A DNA stretch of 64,000 nucleotides. It comes from Photobacterium rosenbergii (lineage in GTDB: Bacteria > Pseudomonadota > Gammaproteobacteria > Enterobacterales > Vibrionaceae). The stretch covers positions 1,054,001 through 1,118,000 of the forward strand of contig NZ_PYMB01000001.1 in assembly GCF_003026455.1 (NCBI RefSeq). The letters are read 5' to 3'. The translations under genes and the position numbers were made by a program. Positions 8,409 to 19,016 of this stretch are shown here, piece by piece. Numbering within the stretch: position 1 is the stretch's first letter; the number at the start of each line of letters is the position of its first letter. A model generated the notes under the pieces. That model did no database searches and had not been told where the DNA came from. It saw nothing but the letters and a program-made list of their open reading frames with translations.

Positions 8409-9281
8409 CTAGAAAATTTTAGCCAATTCGGTATACACCCAGTCCATCACCCTGCCAACCCCTTTGTCCCTGCGCTTCACTACGCCCATTTCTACCAGAA
8501 GAGGCTCTGGGATTTCATCACAGGATAGCTCCACCAGTTCATCCACATACCATATTTCCTTGGCAACGTGCTCCGGAACCAACGCCCAGCCTATCCCACG
8601 TATCACCATCGAGGAAATCAAATAATAAGAGTCAATATGCCAGTAGTTGGAGGAGATGGGTTTCGCTTTGCCCACTCCCATCCGGTCACGAATAACTAAT
8701 TGCCGGTAATGGGTTAGGTCAGAAATTTTCGGAACAGGTATCTTGGCTAAGGGGTGCGCCCTCGACACAATTAAAGCATGCTTGAATTGACCTATTGAGG
8801 TGAACTCCAAGCTCTCAGGCAACACATCTTGGTGAAACAGTACCCCTAGATCGGCTTTTTCAGCCTCGACCCATTGGGAGATGTCTTGCTGAGAGCCATT
8901 GATAATCGTCAGCTTCAGCAAAGGGTATCGCTCTGCCAATAAAGCAAACAGGCTCTCGAATGCGGTAACCGGCACCGCTTCATCAATCGCGATGGTGAAC
9001 GAAGCCTCCTCGCCTGAGGATACCGTCATGGCCCTGGCCGATAAACGCTGACACTGTGCAAGCACCGTCTGGGCTTCAATATACATCTCTTCACCTGCAG
9101 CAGTTAATACCGGTAAACGGGCACTGCGGTCAAACAACTCAAACCCCAAGTCCAACTCAAGATTGCTAATAGCGGTACTCACCCTGGACTGGGCTTTGCC
9201 AAGATGCCTTGCTGCTGCAGAAAAAGAGCCATAGTTCACCGCAGATACAAAGGCTTCCAGTTGATCGATTGTCCAATTCAC
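8409..9281 (-). CDS. LysR-family transcriptional regulator (divergent from MATE gene)
   Basis: 290 residues, usual LysR length. The N-terminal helix-turn-helix reads YGSFSAAARHLGKAQSRVST; the C-terminal half is a substrate-binding-type effector domain. The gene is divergent from the MATE transporter with 127 bases between the starts, the classical arrangement in which a LysR protein controls its neighbour. The effector is unknown. Confidence 0.9.
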   Translation of the reverse strand: MNWTIDQLEAFVSAVNYGSFSAAARHLGKAQSRVSTAISNLELDLGFELFDRSARLPVLTAAGEEMYIEAQTVLAQCQRLSARAMTVSSGEEASFTIAIDEAVPVTAFESLFALLAERYPLLKLTIINGSQQDISQWVEAEKADLGVLFHQDVLPESLEFTSIGQFKHALIVSRAHPLAKIPVPKISDLTHYRQLVIRDRMGVGKAKPISSNYWHIDSYYLISSMVIRGIGWALVPEHVAKEIWYVDELVELSCDEIPEPLLVEMGVVKRRDKGVGRVMDWVYTELAKIF

Positions 9282-9408
9282 GTTGCCATTCTCAATTTTT
9301 GTCTGATCTTTTCCTTCTTATTCTATCCGAAAAGCGGATGGATACTAACTTCAATCAATCTGGAAAATAGCGATAATAGCTTCAAAGTCATAAAAGCCTG
9401 ATATCCCT

Positions 9409-10800
9409 ATGCAACAGAACATCTCCCCAGATTCATCACAGCCAAACACCGCTATCGATAACAAGAGTATTCGCAAAACATTTTGGCGATACGCGATCCC
9501 TTCCGTCGCTGCCATGCTGGTCAACGGCTTATATCAAGTTATTGATGGTATTTTCGTTGGCCACTACATTGGTTTTGAAGGCTTAGCGGGTATCAATATG
9601 GCTTGGCCGATTGTCGGTCTTATTGCCGGACTCGGCCTGCTTGTTGGCATGGGCACTGGCAGCCTGATCTCAATTTACAAAGGTGAAGGTAACCACAACA
9701 AGGCACAACAGGCTCTGTCAACGGGTCTAGGCCTAATCGCTATTTTTGGTTTGCTCGTGATGGCGTTGCTGACCATGATTGCACCTTCGCTATTACTCGC
9801 ACAGGGCGCAACAGGTACACCATTGGCAATGGGCAGCGCCTACATCGAAGTATTCACTTGGGGTGCCGTCTTTACGATTGCCGCAGGTGCCTTGCCGATG
9901 CTCATTCGTAACGATGACAGCCCTAACTTCTCAACCGCACTGATGATGGCGGGTGCTGTGATAAATATCATCCTCGATTATATTTTCATTGCCCACCTTG
10001 ATATGGGCCTGAAAGGTGCTGCCATTGCAACCATCATTGCCCAAATTTCTATCACCGTTGCGGCGGTAGGCTATTTTTTTACGCACTACTCAAAGCTAAG
10101 GCTCAGCCTAAGAACGCTGAAGTTTAACTTCCGCATCGCAACTAATGCGGTAAGCCTTGGAACATCCAGCTTGTTCATGTATGCCTATTTCAGTTTTATC
10201 GTTGCCGTACACAACAAGCTATTCATGGATTACGGCAGTGCCGTCCATGTTGGGGCGTTTGCCATTGTGGGCTACTTGATGACCATGTACTACCTGCTTG
10301 CAGAAGGTATCGCCAGTGGTATGCAACCGCCCGTCAGTTATTACTACGGTGCTGGGCATGGCAAGAAAATCAGAGCAACACTGATCCTTGCAAGTAAAGT
10401 CGTTGTGCTAACAGGGATCACTTCAGTGATCTTCCTAAACCTGTTCCCGAATACTTTAGTGGGCTTGTTCAGCAATAGCGACCCAGCCCTTGCCACCGAA
10501 ACCGTTAATGGGTTGCGCCTACACCTATTTGCCATGTTCTTAGATGGCTTTATTGCACTGGCTTCTGTTTACTTCATGTCGGTTAACCAAGGCGGCAAAG
10601 CACTGGGGATTTCTGCGGGTAACATGCTGGTTCAACTGCCATTCTTATACTTTTTACCACAGTGGTTGGGGGTCAATGGCGTTTGGCTGTCGGTGCCGCT
10701 ATCGAATATCCTGCTAGCCGCTATTGTTGTGCCTCTGGTTTGGAAAGATATTCAGAAAAAACAGCGTAGTGATATTTCTTTCAACGCCGTGACCGCTTAA
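9409..10800 (+). CDS. MATE-family multidrug/metabolite exporter
   Basis: 463 residues with about twelve hydrophobic segments in two homologous halves. The MATE start motif PSVAAMLVNGLYQVIDGIFVG and the internal NDDSPNFSTALMM region are present. MATE proteins export cationic compounds in exchange for Na+ or H+ across the inner membrane. Being divergent from a LysR gene suggests substrate-dependent induction. A strong terminator follows. Confidence 0.9.
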   Translation: MQQNISPDSSQPNTAIDNKSIRKTFWRYAIPSVAAMLVNGLYQVIDGIFVGHYIGFEGLAGINMAWPIVGLIAGLGLLVGMGTGSLISIYKGEGNHNKAQQALSTGLGLIAIFGLLVMALLTMIAPSLLLAQGATGTPLAMGSAYIEVFTWGAVFTIAAGALPMLIRNDDSPNFSTALMMAGAVINIILDYIFIAHLDMGLKGAAIATIIAQISITVAAVGYFFTHYSKLRLSLRTLKFNFRIATNAVSLGTSSLFMYAYFSFIVAVHNKLFMDYGSAVHVGAFAIVGYLMTMYYLLAEGIASGMQPPVSYYYGAGHGKKIRATLILASKVVVLTGITSVIFLNLFPNTLVGLFSNSDPALATETVNGLRLHLFAMFLDGFIALASVYFMSVNQGGKALGISAGNMLVQLPFLYFLPQWLGVNGVWLSVPLSNILLAAIVVPLVWKDIQKKQRSDISFNAVTA

Positions 10801-10829
10801 CCCAGACCCGATCAAAACACCCAGATAAA

Positions 10830-10860
10830 AAAAGTACACGCTTTAGGCGTGTACTTTTTT
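10830..10860. terminator. Bidirectional intrinsic terminator after MATE gene
   Basis: AGTACACGC (10833-10841) pairs with GCGTGTACT (10847-10855) and is flanked by A and T runs. It serves both the MATE gene and the converging parR-like gene. Confidence 0.9.
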
Positions 10861-10885
10861 AAGGGTTCATCCTTCGGTCTTTGGC

Positions 10886-11572
10886 CTAGAAAATCCCTTT
10901 TTTCTTGATTTTCTGCACATGGGCAAGGCGCTCATTGAGATCAACAACAGGCGTATCTTGCTGCTGTTTTTCTGATTGCCCCACCGCAGAGCGAACATTG
11001 TCACTCGATAGCTTGCGGATCAACTCAGTCTGATCTGTTAGCAATTTCTTCAACTCAGCGAGCTCCTGCGACTGTTCTTCTACCCGCTTCAACAGCTCTG
11101 TTTCTGGTATTTGCTGCTTTTGCGACGACTGTTGCTTTTGTGACGAAAAGAGCTCTCGGGTATGACTAGCTTCAACTTGAACTTGCTCAACAATCGAGTC
11201 CTTTATAGCCTGAAGCAAATCATGTTGTCCTTGCTGGGTGCTCTTGGAATCAGAACCCTCTACCAAAAGACCCAATCCATTCAACGTTCTCTCTAATGTG
11301 GACGCCGACACCTGTGCCTCTGTCACCTGCAAACTCAGTTGCTGAGACAGCTCAGGGCTTAGCAGATGCAGGAACAAGCCACTTAGGTAAACTTGTTTCT
11401 GAACATTCCGAGCATTGATTAATGCCAAGCCATTTTCTTCGGCAGACTCAGCTTTCAAACGCGAGAAGTCATCAGCCCACTGATGAAGCACTTTGCTCGC
11501 GTAAAGATCTGCGGGGTTGTTCAGCGGGTCGAGATAAATCGAGTAATTTATCCGCTTCAAGCGATCAGCCAT
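10886..11572 (-). CDS. ParR/StbB-like segregation adaptor with coiled-coil tail
   Basis: 228 residues. The N-terminal part follows the ParR pattern of ParMRC plasmid partition systems: a strand YSIYLDPLNNPAD, then a helix region, then QVYLSGLFLHLLSPELSQQL, comparable to the GLxLxxxDPRxPxLL segment of plasmid ParR (a ribbon-helix-helix centromere binder). Residues about 130-200 are Gln/Glu-rich with heptads (EQSQELAELKKLLTDQTELI), a likely coiled coil not present in short plasmid ParR. The start overlaps the end of parM by 8 bases, indicating translational coupling. Assignment rests on pattern and on the parM partner, not on a database search. Confidence 0.65.
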   Translation of the reverse strand: MADRLKRINYSIYLDPLNNPADLYASKVLHQWADDFSRLKAESAEENGLALINARNVQKQVYLSGLFLHLLSPELSQQLSLQVTEAQVSASTLERTLNGLGLLVEGSDSKSTQQGQHDLLQAIKDSIVEQVQVEASHTRELFSSQKQQSSQKQQIPETELLKRVEEQSQELAELKKLLTDQTELIRKLSSDNVRSAVGQSEKQQQDTPVVDLNERLAHVQKIKKKGIF

Positions 11573-12596
11573 TGACAGCCTCTTGCTCTGGCATATTCAC
11601 GGCCTCACCGTCTGCATGATACAAGCAAAGCTCGCGTGCTAACGCCTCTTGTGGCTCATCCACCAGCACTACTCGCTCGCCCAAAGTTTCATAGGCCTTT
11701 TGTACAGCCGGATAGATTAAGCTCGCGCCACCACCAACCAAATACACACGATTTGGGTTCTTGGCGAACTTCTTCGCTTCATAAGCGACTTGCTTACCCA
11801 ACTCATCAATCTTGGTGTCGATTTTGTCGAGGATAACTGAGATCTGGCTTTCGTCATTGACCACTTCACGGACAAAATCTAGGTTATCACGTTGCTTGAT
11901 GAGCTCGTTTGCCACCAAATAGCTTGAGTCACTATCAGCAACAGCCAGTGACTTGCGCGCTACGTCCGTCACCATGGATACACCGATTTCGTTGTTGCCA
12001 TAGATGGCTGACACATCATCGAATTCACCCACAATCACACCCATATCCAGTGTTGTGCCACCGATATCTATCACCAAAGAACGGTTGAACTGGCTAACAG
12101 ACTGCATAGTCAGGGTAGAAAGTACGGCAGGTAAACTCTCTGGCATGACCTCAACATCAACGATTTCAAACAAATCACCTTTGTTAAGTTCGATTTGGCG
12201 CATTAAGTTGTCACGCTTACGCGCTATTTTAGCTTCGTTTTTCTGGCAGTCTTCAGCGTTGTAATATTCGGTAATTGGCAGAGTGACCACCAATTTTACC
12301 GGGCCCGGTTCAATGCCAGTCTGTAGCAAGGCATGGTGGACTGACAGCAAATTCAAATCATCATACTGGTAGTCGACATGAGTTGTTTCCAGCGCCTTGT
12401 CTGAGGTCATGTCGTAGGTATATTTGGTTGAGCCAATCGTATAGTTAAAGATCTTCTTGTCTTTTCTCAGTGCGGCACTTTTCCAGTTTTTACGGAAGGA
12501 GTTTGGAGAGATAACGGTATGTAGTTCACCCTGTTCAATCCAACTTACTTTAACGTTGGTTGAACCGTCATCAACCGCAAATTTACGTGGCGTCAT
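11565..12596 (-). CDS. parM: ParM/StbA-type actin-like segregation ATPase
   Basis: 343 residues with all actin-fold nucleotide motifs: VDDGSTNVKV (phosphate 1), LVIDIGGTTLDMGVI (phosphate 2) and VYLVGGGASLI (adenosine). Length and motifs match plasmid ParM/StbA, which polymerises into filaments that push DNA copies apart. The gene precedes the parR-like gene with an 8-base overlap, the same order as in plasmid R1. In R1 the centromere parC lies directly upstream of parM; no clear iterons were found in 12597-12900. Neighbours look chromosomal, which is unusual for this system. Confidence 0.85.
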   Translation of the reverse strand: MTPRKFAVDDGSTNVKVSWIEQGELHTVISPNSFRKNWKSAALRKDKKIFNYTIGSTKYTYDMTSDKALETTHVDYQYDDLNLLSVHHALLQTGIEPGPVKLVVTLPITEYYNAEDCQKNEAKIARKRDNLMRQIELNKGDLFEIVDVEVMPESLPAVLSTLTMQSVSQFNRSLVIDIGGTTLDMGVIVGEFDDVSAIYGNNEIGVSMVTDVARKSLAVADSDSSYLVANELIKQRDNLDFVREVVNDESQISVILDKIDTKIDELGKQVAYEAKKFAKNPNRVYLVGGGASLIYPAVQKAYETLGERVVLVDEPQEALARELCLYHADGEAVNMPEQEAVNG

Positions 12597-13284
12597 TGTT
12601 TACCTGCTTTTTCTCGGAGAGATAGATATTTGTCTACGCGCAAGTAAATAAAAACCGTAGGCCAATGGCAAACTTAGCGATAGAGATTTGAAGCAGTTCA
12701 GCAAAACAAAAATATTCTTAGACATTTATTTAAGTTCCGTAAAAACAAGTCGATCAGCTTATTTTGATAGCAAGTATCCGCAACCAATCAACTTGGTCAT
12801 AATTTGCTAAACCAACCACTTAATTCGAATGTTTAACTTTCTTTATAAAATTCCACCCTTCACTTTAAAACACATTAAAGTCATTAAATTACAAGATATT
12901 AACAAAAAACCCGCTAATTTTTAAAACCCAACAATCACTCTTCTGTTGATAATTAACAATCATTAAGAGCAAACAAACAATGACATCTGACGTCATCTGC
13001 CTTTTTTCAACCCAACCAGCCCAAAATTCATCGACTAAATACAATAAACAAACGTCATAACAACGATTAATGCGAGGAACAATCGGCATTATATTGACAC
13101 CACAAACAGCAAGAGACAGCTTATAAATCAATCAAACTGGTCGCACCAATTTGCTAGATATAGATCACCAAACCAATTAAATTCAAACAGTTAATTGAAT
13201 TATCATTAATCTTCAAGTTCATGGAGCAAGCTCACATGCCTACACTTTTTTGCTGTCATTTTAATTAAAACAATAGATTTTTCT

Positions 13285-13313
13285 TTGACCAAAATAAGCA
13301 CCTTTGCTACACA
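13285..13313 (+). promoter_or_regulatory. Candidate sigma-70 promoter for chitinase leader
   Basis: TTGACC (13285-13290) and TACACA (13308-13313) are spaced by 17 bases. The -10 match is weak, but transcription would begin just before the riboswitch at 13323. Confidence 0.35.
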
Positions 13314-13322
13314 TTTAATAGT

Positions 13323-13410
13323 ACTTGTGACAACGGCAAACTAAATGAAAATTTAGGACGCAAAGCTTCCGGTCTAAAGATTTTTCTATGATAGCGGGGC
13401 TACCTCAAGT
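13323..13410 (+). promoter_or_regulatory. c-di-GMP-I (GEMM-I) riboswitch
   Basis: The core GEMM-I sequence is present in order. P1 is ACTTG (13323-13327) with CAAGT (13406-13410). Next comes GGCAAAC, then a 6-bp hairpin CTAAAT-GAAA-ATTTAG (13341-13356) with the conserved GNRA tetraloop. The invariant GACGCAAAGC (13357-13366), a TCCGGTCTAAAG tetraloop-receptor segment and ATAGCGGGGCTACC (13391-13404) follow. This class binds cyclic di-GMP. It lies 152 bases before the chitinase start on the same strand. In Vibrio cholerae the same class precedes gbpA, another chitin-related gene (known). A short GGAG-TTTT-CTCC hairpin with a pyrimidine-rich tail follows at 13411; whether it is the expression platform is uncertain. 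Confidence 0.92.
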
Positions 13411-13502
13411 GGAGTTTTCTCCCTTTCGTTGTACTCGTATTTATTAAAACAAATGGAGCGCGACAATATTAATGGATTCTGTTTTTCTCATTTTATAAAT
13501 AG

Positions 13503-16166
<2,664 letters not shown>

Positions 16167-16208
16167 CAAAAGCTAAGTGGCAAACAAGTAAGCCAACACC
16201 TCTAAAAT

Positions 16209-16241
16209 AAAAACAGCGACTCACTGAGTCGCTGTTTTTAT
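16209..16241. terminator. Bidirectional terminator between chitinase and the 475-aa gene
   Basis: A perfect 14-bp stem, AAAAACAGCGACTC (16209-16222) with GAGTCGCTGTTTTT (16226-16239), and a 3-base loop. Flanking A and T runs let it act for both converging genes. Confidence 0.92.
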
Positions 16242-16243
16242 TT

Positions 16244-17671
16244 CTACTTCAAGATATCGTAAGGCTTAGACCAACTGTAACGCTGACTCAATTCCTTTTT
16301 AATATCTTGGTACCTTGGTGAATCAAGCATTGCATTTACATCATCGACAGTTAGTAAAGCTTCATTTCCTTGCGGGTGTTGTGTGCGAACATCAATAATA
16401 TCTTTAGCACTCTGACGTAGCGACTCAACGGCTAAATCGATACCATCGGCATTAGTAAAGTGGGTGTATTCTTTTGCAACTGTGCCGGGCTGATATACTT
16501 GGCATTTATCCATCGCTGGATTAAACAAACTATCCCCATCCGCCGAGAGGTATTCTATGACAGGTCGGCCTTCAGCAATATCTTCTATCATACAATAAGT
16601 TGGGCTAAAGCTAACAATATTGTGAGTATTGTTAAATGCATGTGCAACCCAATCCCCACCTTTAGCTTCGCTAGTCTCATCACGCCAAACCGAACTATCA
16701 TATGGGCCAGTTAGAGAACTATCAATTGCAAAGAACTGCGGATCTGAAACGAGGTATAACGTATTAAGATTATCCAATAAGTATGGTTTCACATAATCAC
16801 GATTGATTTCATAGTGAGCTTTTTCAGTATGCAAATTACGTCCGTTATACGGCCCTTCTATTATACTGACTGTATTGAAGGTAGTCTGGGTAACCGCTTT
16901 TACGCTCCTATCAACAGGTGAATCCAAATTATCCTCTGCGACAAAATAAGGGTGGTCACTATACAGCAGACTGTTGCCGCCTGGAATCTGCCCAATTCTA
17001 GCCCCTAACTCCCGATAACTTGCTACATCATAACTGGTTTCATTATGACCAGAGTCCATTTTAACATCAGCCTTAATGACACGTACTGATGTGCCAATCC
17101 AGTGACCTTCAAACTTTAAGAAATAATCTTGGGTTATCACTTCACGCCCTGATAACTCATCAATATCGTAACTCTGAATATCAAAATGTGGGGAAGTTGG
17201 GTCGAAATCCCAGCGGCGGAAGAAGGAAATCTTGGTACCTACTTGGCTAATAGCACGTGGTTCAGAGTCATAATTCGCATCACACACCTGACCACGCTTA
17301 GCGATGTAAGCCAGTTTTGTCTTACTCGTTGCATGGTTTGTCCCTTTGATATCAACACGGCATACAAACTGATCGTCGAGTGCTGATGGGTTCACTTTGT
17401 TCACGATGTTGATGAATACATCTTCGCTCACATCTGTATTATGAGCTTGAAAATAGCCTATAGCGGTATTGTATTCAGCTATTTGAGCTTCATTGCTGGC
17501 CGGTAATGTTAAGGCATAGTCCAACATAAAGTATTCAGCTTTATTTTGCTGAATCTTATTAACTGCATAATTAATAAGTTCTTTTGATTGATAATAACCT
17601 TGCATATTCGGGGAGGCGTTGGCGCTCGAGGTTGCCATGACCAAAAGAGCAGTGATAGCCGTTTTCTTCAT
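16244..17671 (-). CDS. Exported protein of unknown function (475 aa)
   Basis: Not recognised. The start MKKTAITALLVMATSSANA is a clear Sec signal peptide with cleavage near residue 20. The mature chain is rich in Tyr, Asp and Asn and has four cysteines (in FVCRVD, GQVCDAN, PTYCMIED and DKCQVY) that could form two disulfides, fitting a periplasmic or secreted location. No catalytic motif or repeat stands out. It starts 8 bases after the stop of a small lipoprotein gene, so the two probably form an operon. It converges on the chitinase gene with a shared terminator. A link to chitin use is possible from position only. Confidence 0.75.
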   Translation of the reverse strand: MKKTAITALLVMATSSANASPNMQGYYQSKELINYAVNKIQQNKAEYFMLDYALTLPASNEAQIAEYNTAIGYFQAHNTDVSEDVFINIVNKVNPSALDDQFVCRVDIKGTNHATSKTKLAYIAKRGQVCDANYDSEPRAISQVGTKISFFRRWDFDPTSPHFDIQSYDIDELSGREVITQDYFLKFEGHWIGTSVRVIKADVKMDSGHNETSYDVASYRELGARIGQIPGGNSLLYSDHPYFVAEDNLDSPVDRSVKAVTQTTFNTVSIIEGPYNGRNLHTEKAHYEINRDYVKPYLLDNLNTLYLVSDPQFFAIDSSLTGPYDSSVWRDETSEAKGGDWVAHAFNNTHNIVSFSPTYCMIEDIAEGRPVIEYLSADGDSLFNPAMDKCQVYQPGTVAKEYTHFTNADGIDLAVESLRQSAKDIIDVRTQHPQGNEALLTVDDVNAMLDSPRYQDIKKELSQRYSWSKPYDILK

Positions 17672-17679
17672 TGTAATCT

Positions 17680-17904
17680 CTACTTCTCAAAATTTGACGG
17701 GGTACGCATGCCAACCCCTTTATTGGAGGCATATTTTACGTTTTGAAGTGTTGCCAACTCACCATCGCTGATGCTCAGTTGAGTTTGACGACCATATTGT
17801 TTAGTAGCACTGCTAGATTGGGAATTTGAAGAGGAGTCGCCACCACCACAACCTGTCAGGAGAGCCCCAACAGCCATTATTACTACAATTAATCGGTATT
17901 TCAT
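17680..17904 (-). CDS. Small lipoprotein of unknown function
   Basis: 74 residues. The N-terminus MKYRLIVVIMAVGALLTGCGGG is a lipoprotein signal with lipobox LLTGC (Cys19). A Ser/Gly/Gln-rich linker follows, then a short tail ending GVGMRTPSNFEK. Residues after Cys do not start with Asp, so outer-membrane sorting is expected. Its stop lies 8 bases before the 475-residue exported protein, suggesting a joint function. Confidence 0.7.
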   Translation of the reverse strand: MKYRLIVVIMAVGALLTGCGGGDSSSNSQSSSATKQYGRQTQLSISDGELATLQNVKYASNKGVGMRTPSNFEK

Positions 17905-18283
17905 TTACTAGGCCTTTTTTCAAACTCTTGCGTAATGGCACTAAAAATATTGAGCGCTGTTTTATTTGTGGCGAGATTATAGATTCAGCAATTATTCAGG
18001 TTCAAGACATTAAATGAATGAATATGTATAGGTAGGTATTTTTATTTTATAAAAGAGTAATTAAATTATTTTAAAGTCAATATAATTCAGCGGGTTAACA
18101 ATATTTATTATATGTATTTGAAAGGTATAATTCGATTTAACCAATCAAAATTTCCAATTTTGAAACCAGATTAACTATGAAAGTGGGAGCAATGCCCTTG
18201 TGAAAATATCACAAGGGCATTGATAAATAAGAGACAGGCTAACCCTAAAGTATTAAATAAAGCAGTTGTTACTGAAACTATTA
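17905..18283. other. Intergenic region with a 14-bp perfect palindrome
   Basis: 379 AT-rich bases. The notable element is CAATGCCCTTGTGA (18191-18204) facing TCACAAGGGCATTG (18210-18223) across 5 bases. It lies 60 bases past the end of the minus-strand FMN reductase gene. It lacks a T tract on that strand, so it is terminator-like or an operator for the lipoprotein gene. Confidence 0.5.
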
Positions 18284-18808
18284 CTACAGAAGCAACTGCA
18301 CTGTCGTAACAAGTTTATCATTCAAGTGCGGGTGAATGATGCCGCCATTATCAGGGTCGAAATTGTCATAGAAACTCGGTACAGATAGCGTCGCCTTCAC
18401 TTCGGCGCCAAAAAATGGCATTGATGCCTCAGCAGCGGCCAATACATTCTTTGCCCCGCCAGGGCCCGGTGAGGTCGATAGCAAAACAACCGGTTTGTCT
18501 TGATACACTTTTGGCTCAATTCGCGACACCCAGTCAAACAAATTCTTATAGGCGGCAGTGTAAGAGCCATTGTGTTCAGCAAATGAAATCAGCAACGCAT
18601 CTGCAGATTGGACCTTACTAAGGAATGCATGGGCGAGCGCGGGCTGACCGAGTTCATTTTCCTTATCTTGGCTGAAAAGCGGCAGTTCGAAATCATTGAG
18701 ATCCAACACTTCGACGTTGATGCCTTCTAATTGCGAGGCGGCATAGGTGACAAGTTGTTTATTAATGGAGGTGCTGCTGTTGCTTGCGGCGAAGGCTATC
18801 ACTTTCAT
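18284..18808 (-). CDS. NADPH-dependent FMN reductase-family protein
   Basis: 174 residues with a flavodoxin-like fold. The N-terminal AFAASNSSTSINKQL phosphate-binding loop and the SFAEHNGSYTAAYKNLFDW segment are typical of NADPH:FMN or quinone reductases (Pfam FMN_red). It is a cytoplasmic flavoenzyme, probably reducing FMN, quinones or chromate-like acceptors; the substrate is not certain. It is a single gene between unrelated units. Confidence 0.85.
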   Translation of the reverse strand: MKVIAFAASNSSTSINKQLVTYAASQLEGINVEVLDLNDFELPLFSQDKENELGQPALAHAFLSKVQSADALLISFAEHNGSYTAAYKNLFDWVSRIEPKVYQDKPVVLLSTSPGPGGAKNVLAAAEASMPFFGAEVKATLSVPSFYDNFDPDNGGIIHPHLNDKLVTTVQLLL

Positions 18809-18918
18809 TTTGTCATCCTTTTCATTGAGTATTATTTTGCTTGCCCGTTAACAGTAGCAACCCCTTTTAGCTAAGTAAACCTAATAGCTTATTTAGCAAC
18901 CAGCCATATAACCTTATG

Positions 18919-18946
18919 AAAAAAGGGGAGAACTCACGTTCTCCCC
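18919..18946 (-). terminator. Intrinsic terminator after nupC-like gene
   Basis: GGGGAGAAC (18925-18933) pairs with GTTCTCCCC (18938-18946). On the minus strand the stem is followed by a T run (A run at 18919-18924), so it ends the nucleoside transporter transcript. Confidence 0.88.
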
Positions 18947-19016
18947 TCTTGATTGTCTATTCAAACCAACCACTAGGATGGCCGAAAGCATTGTCTTTAT
19001 TAAAGTAATACCACGC

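Noticed and set aside
12889-13131. 80-codon minus-strand frame in the parM-chitinase gap
   Set aside because: No ribosome-binding site, no recognisable pattern, AT-rich DNA; more likely non-coding.
18200-18214. CRP site reading of the palindrome TGTGA-N5-TCACA
   Set aside because: The spacer is five bases, whereas CRP sites need six.
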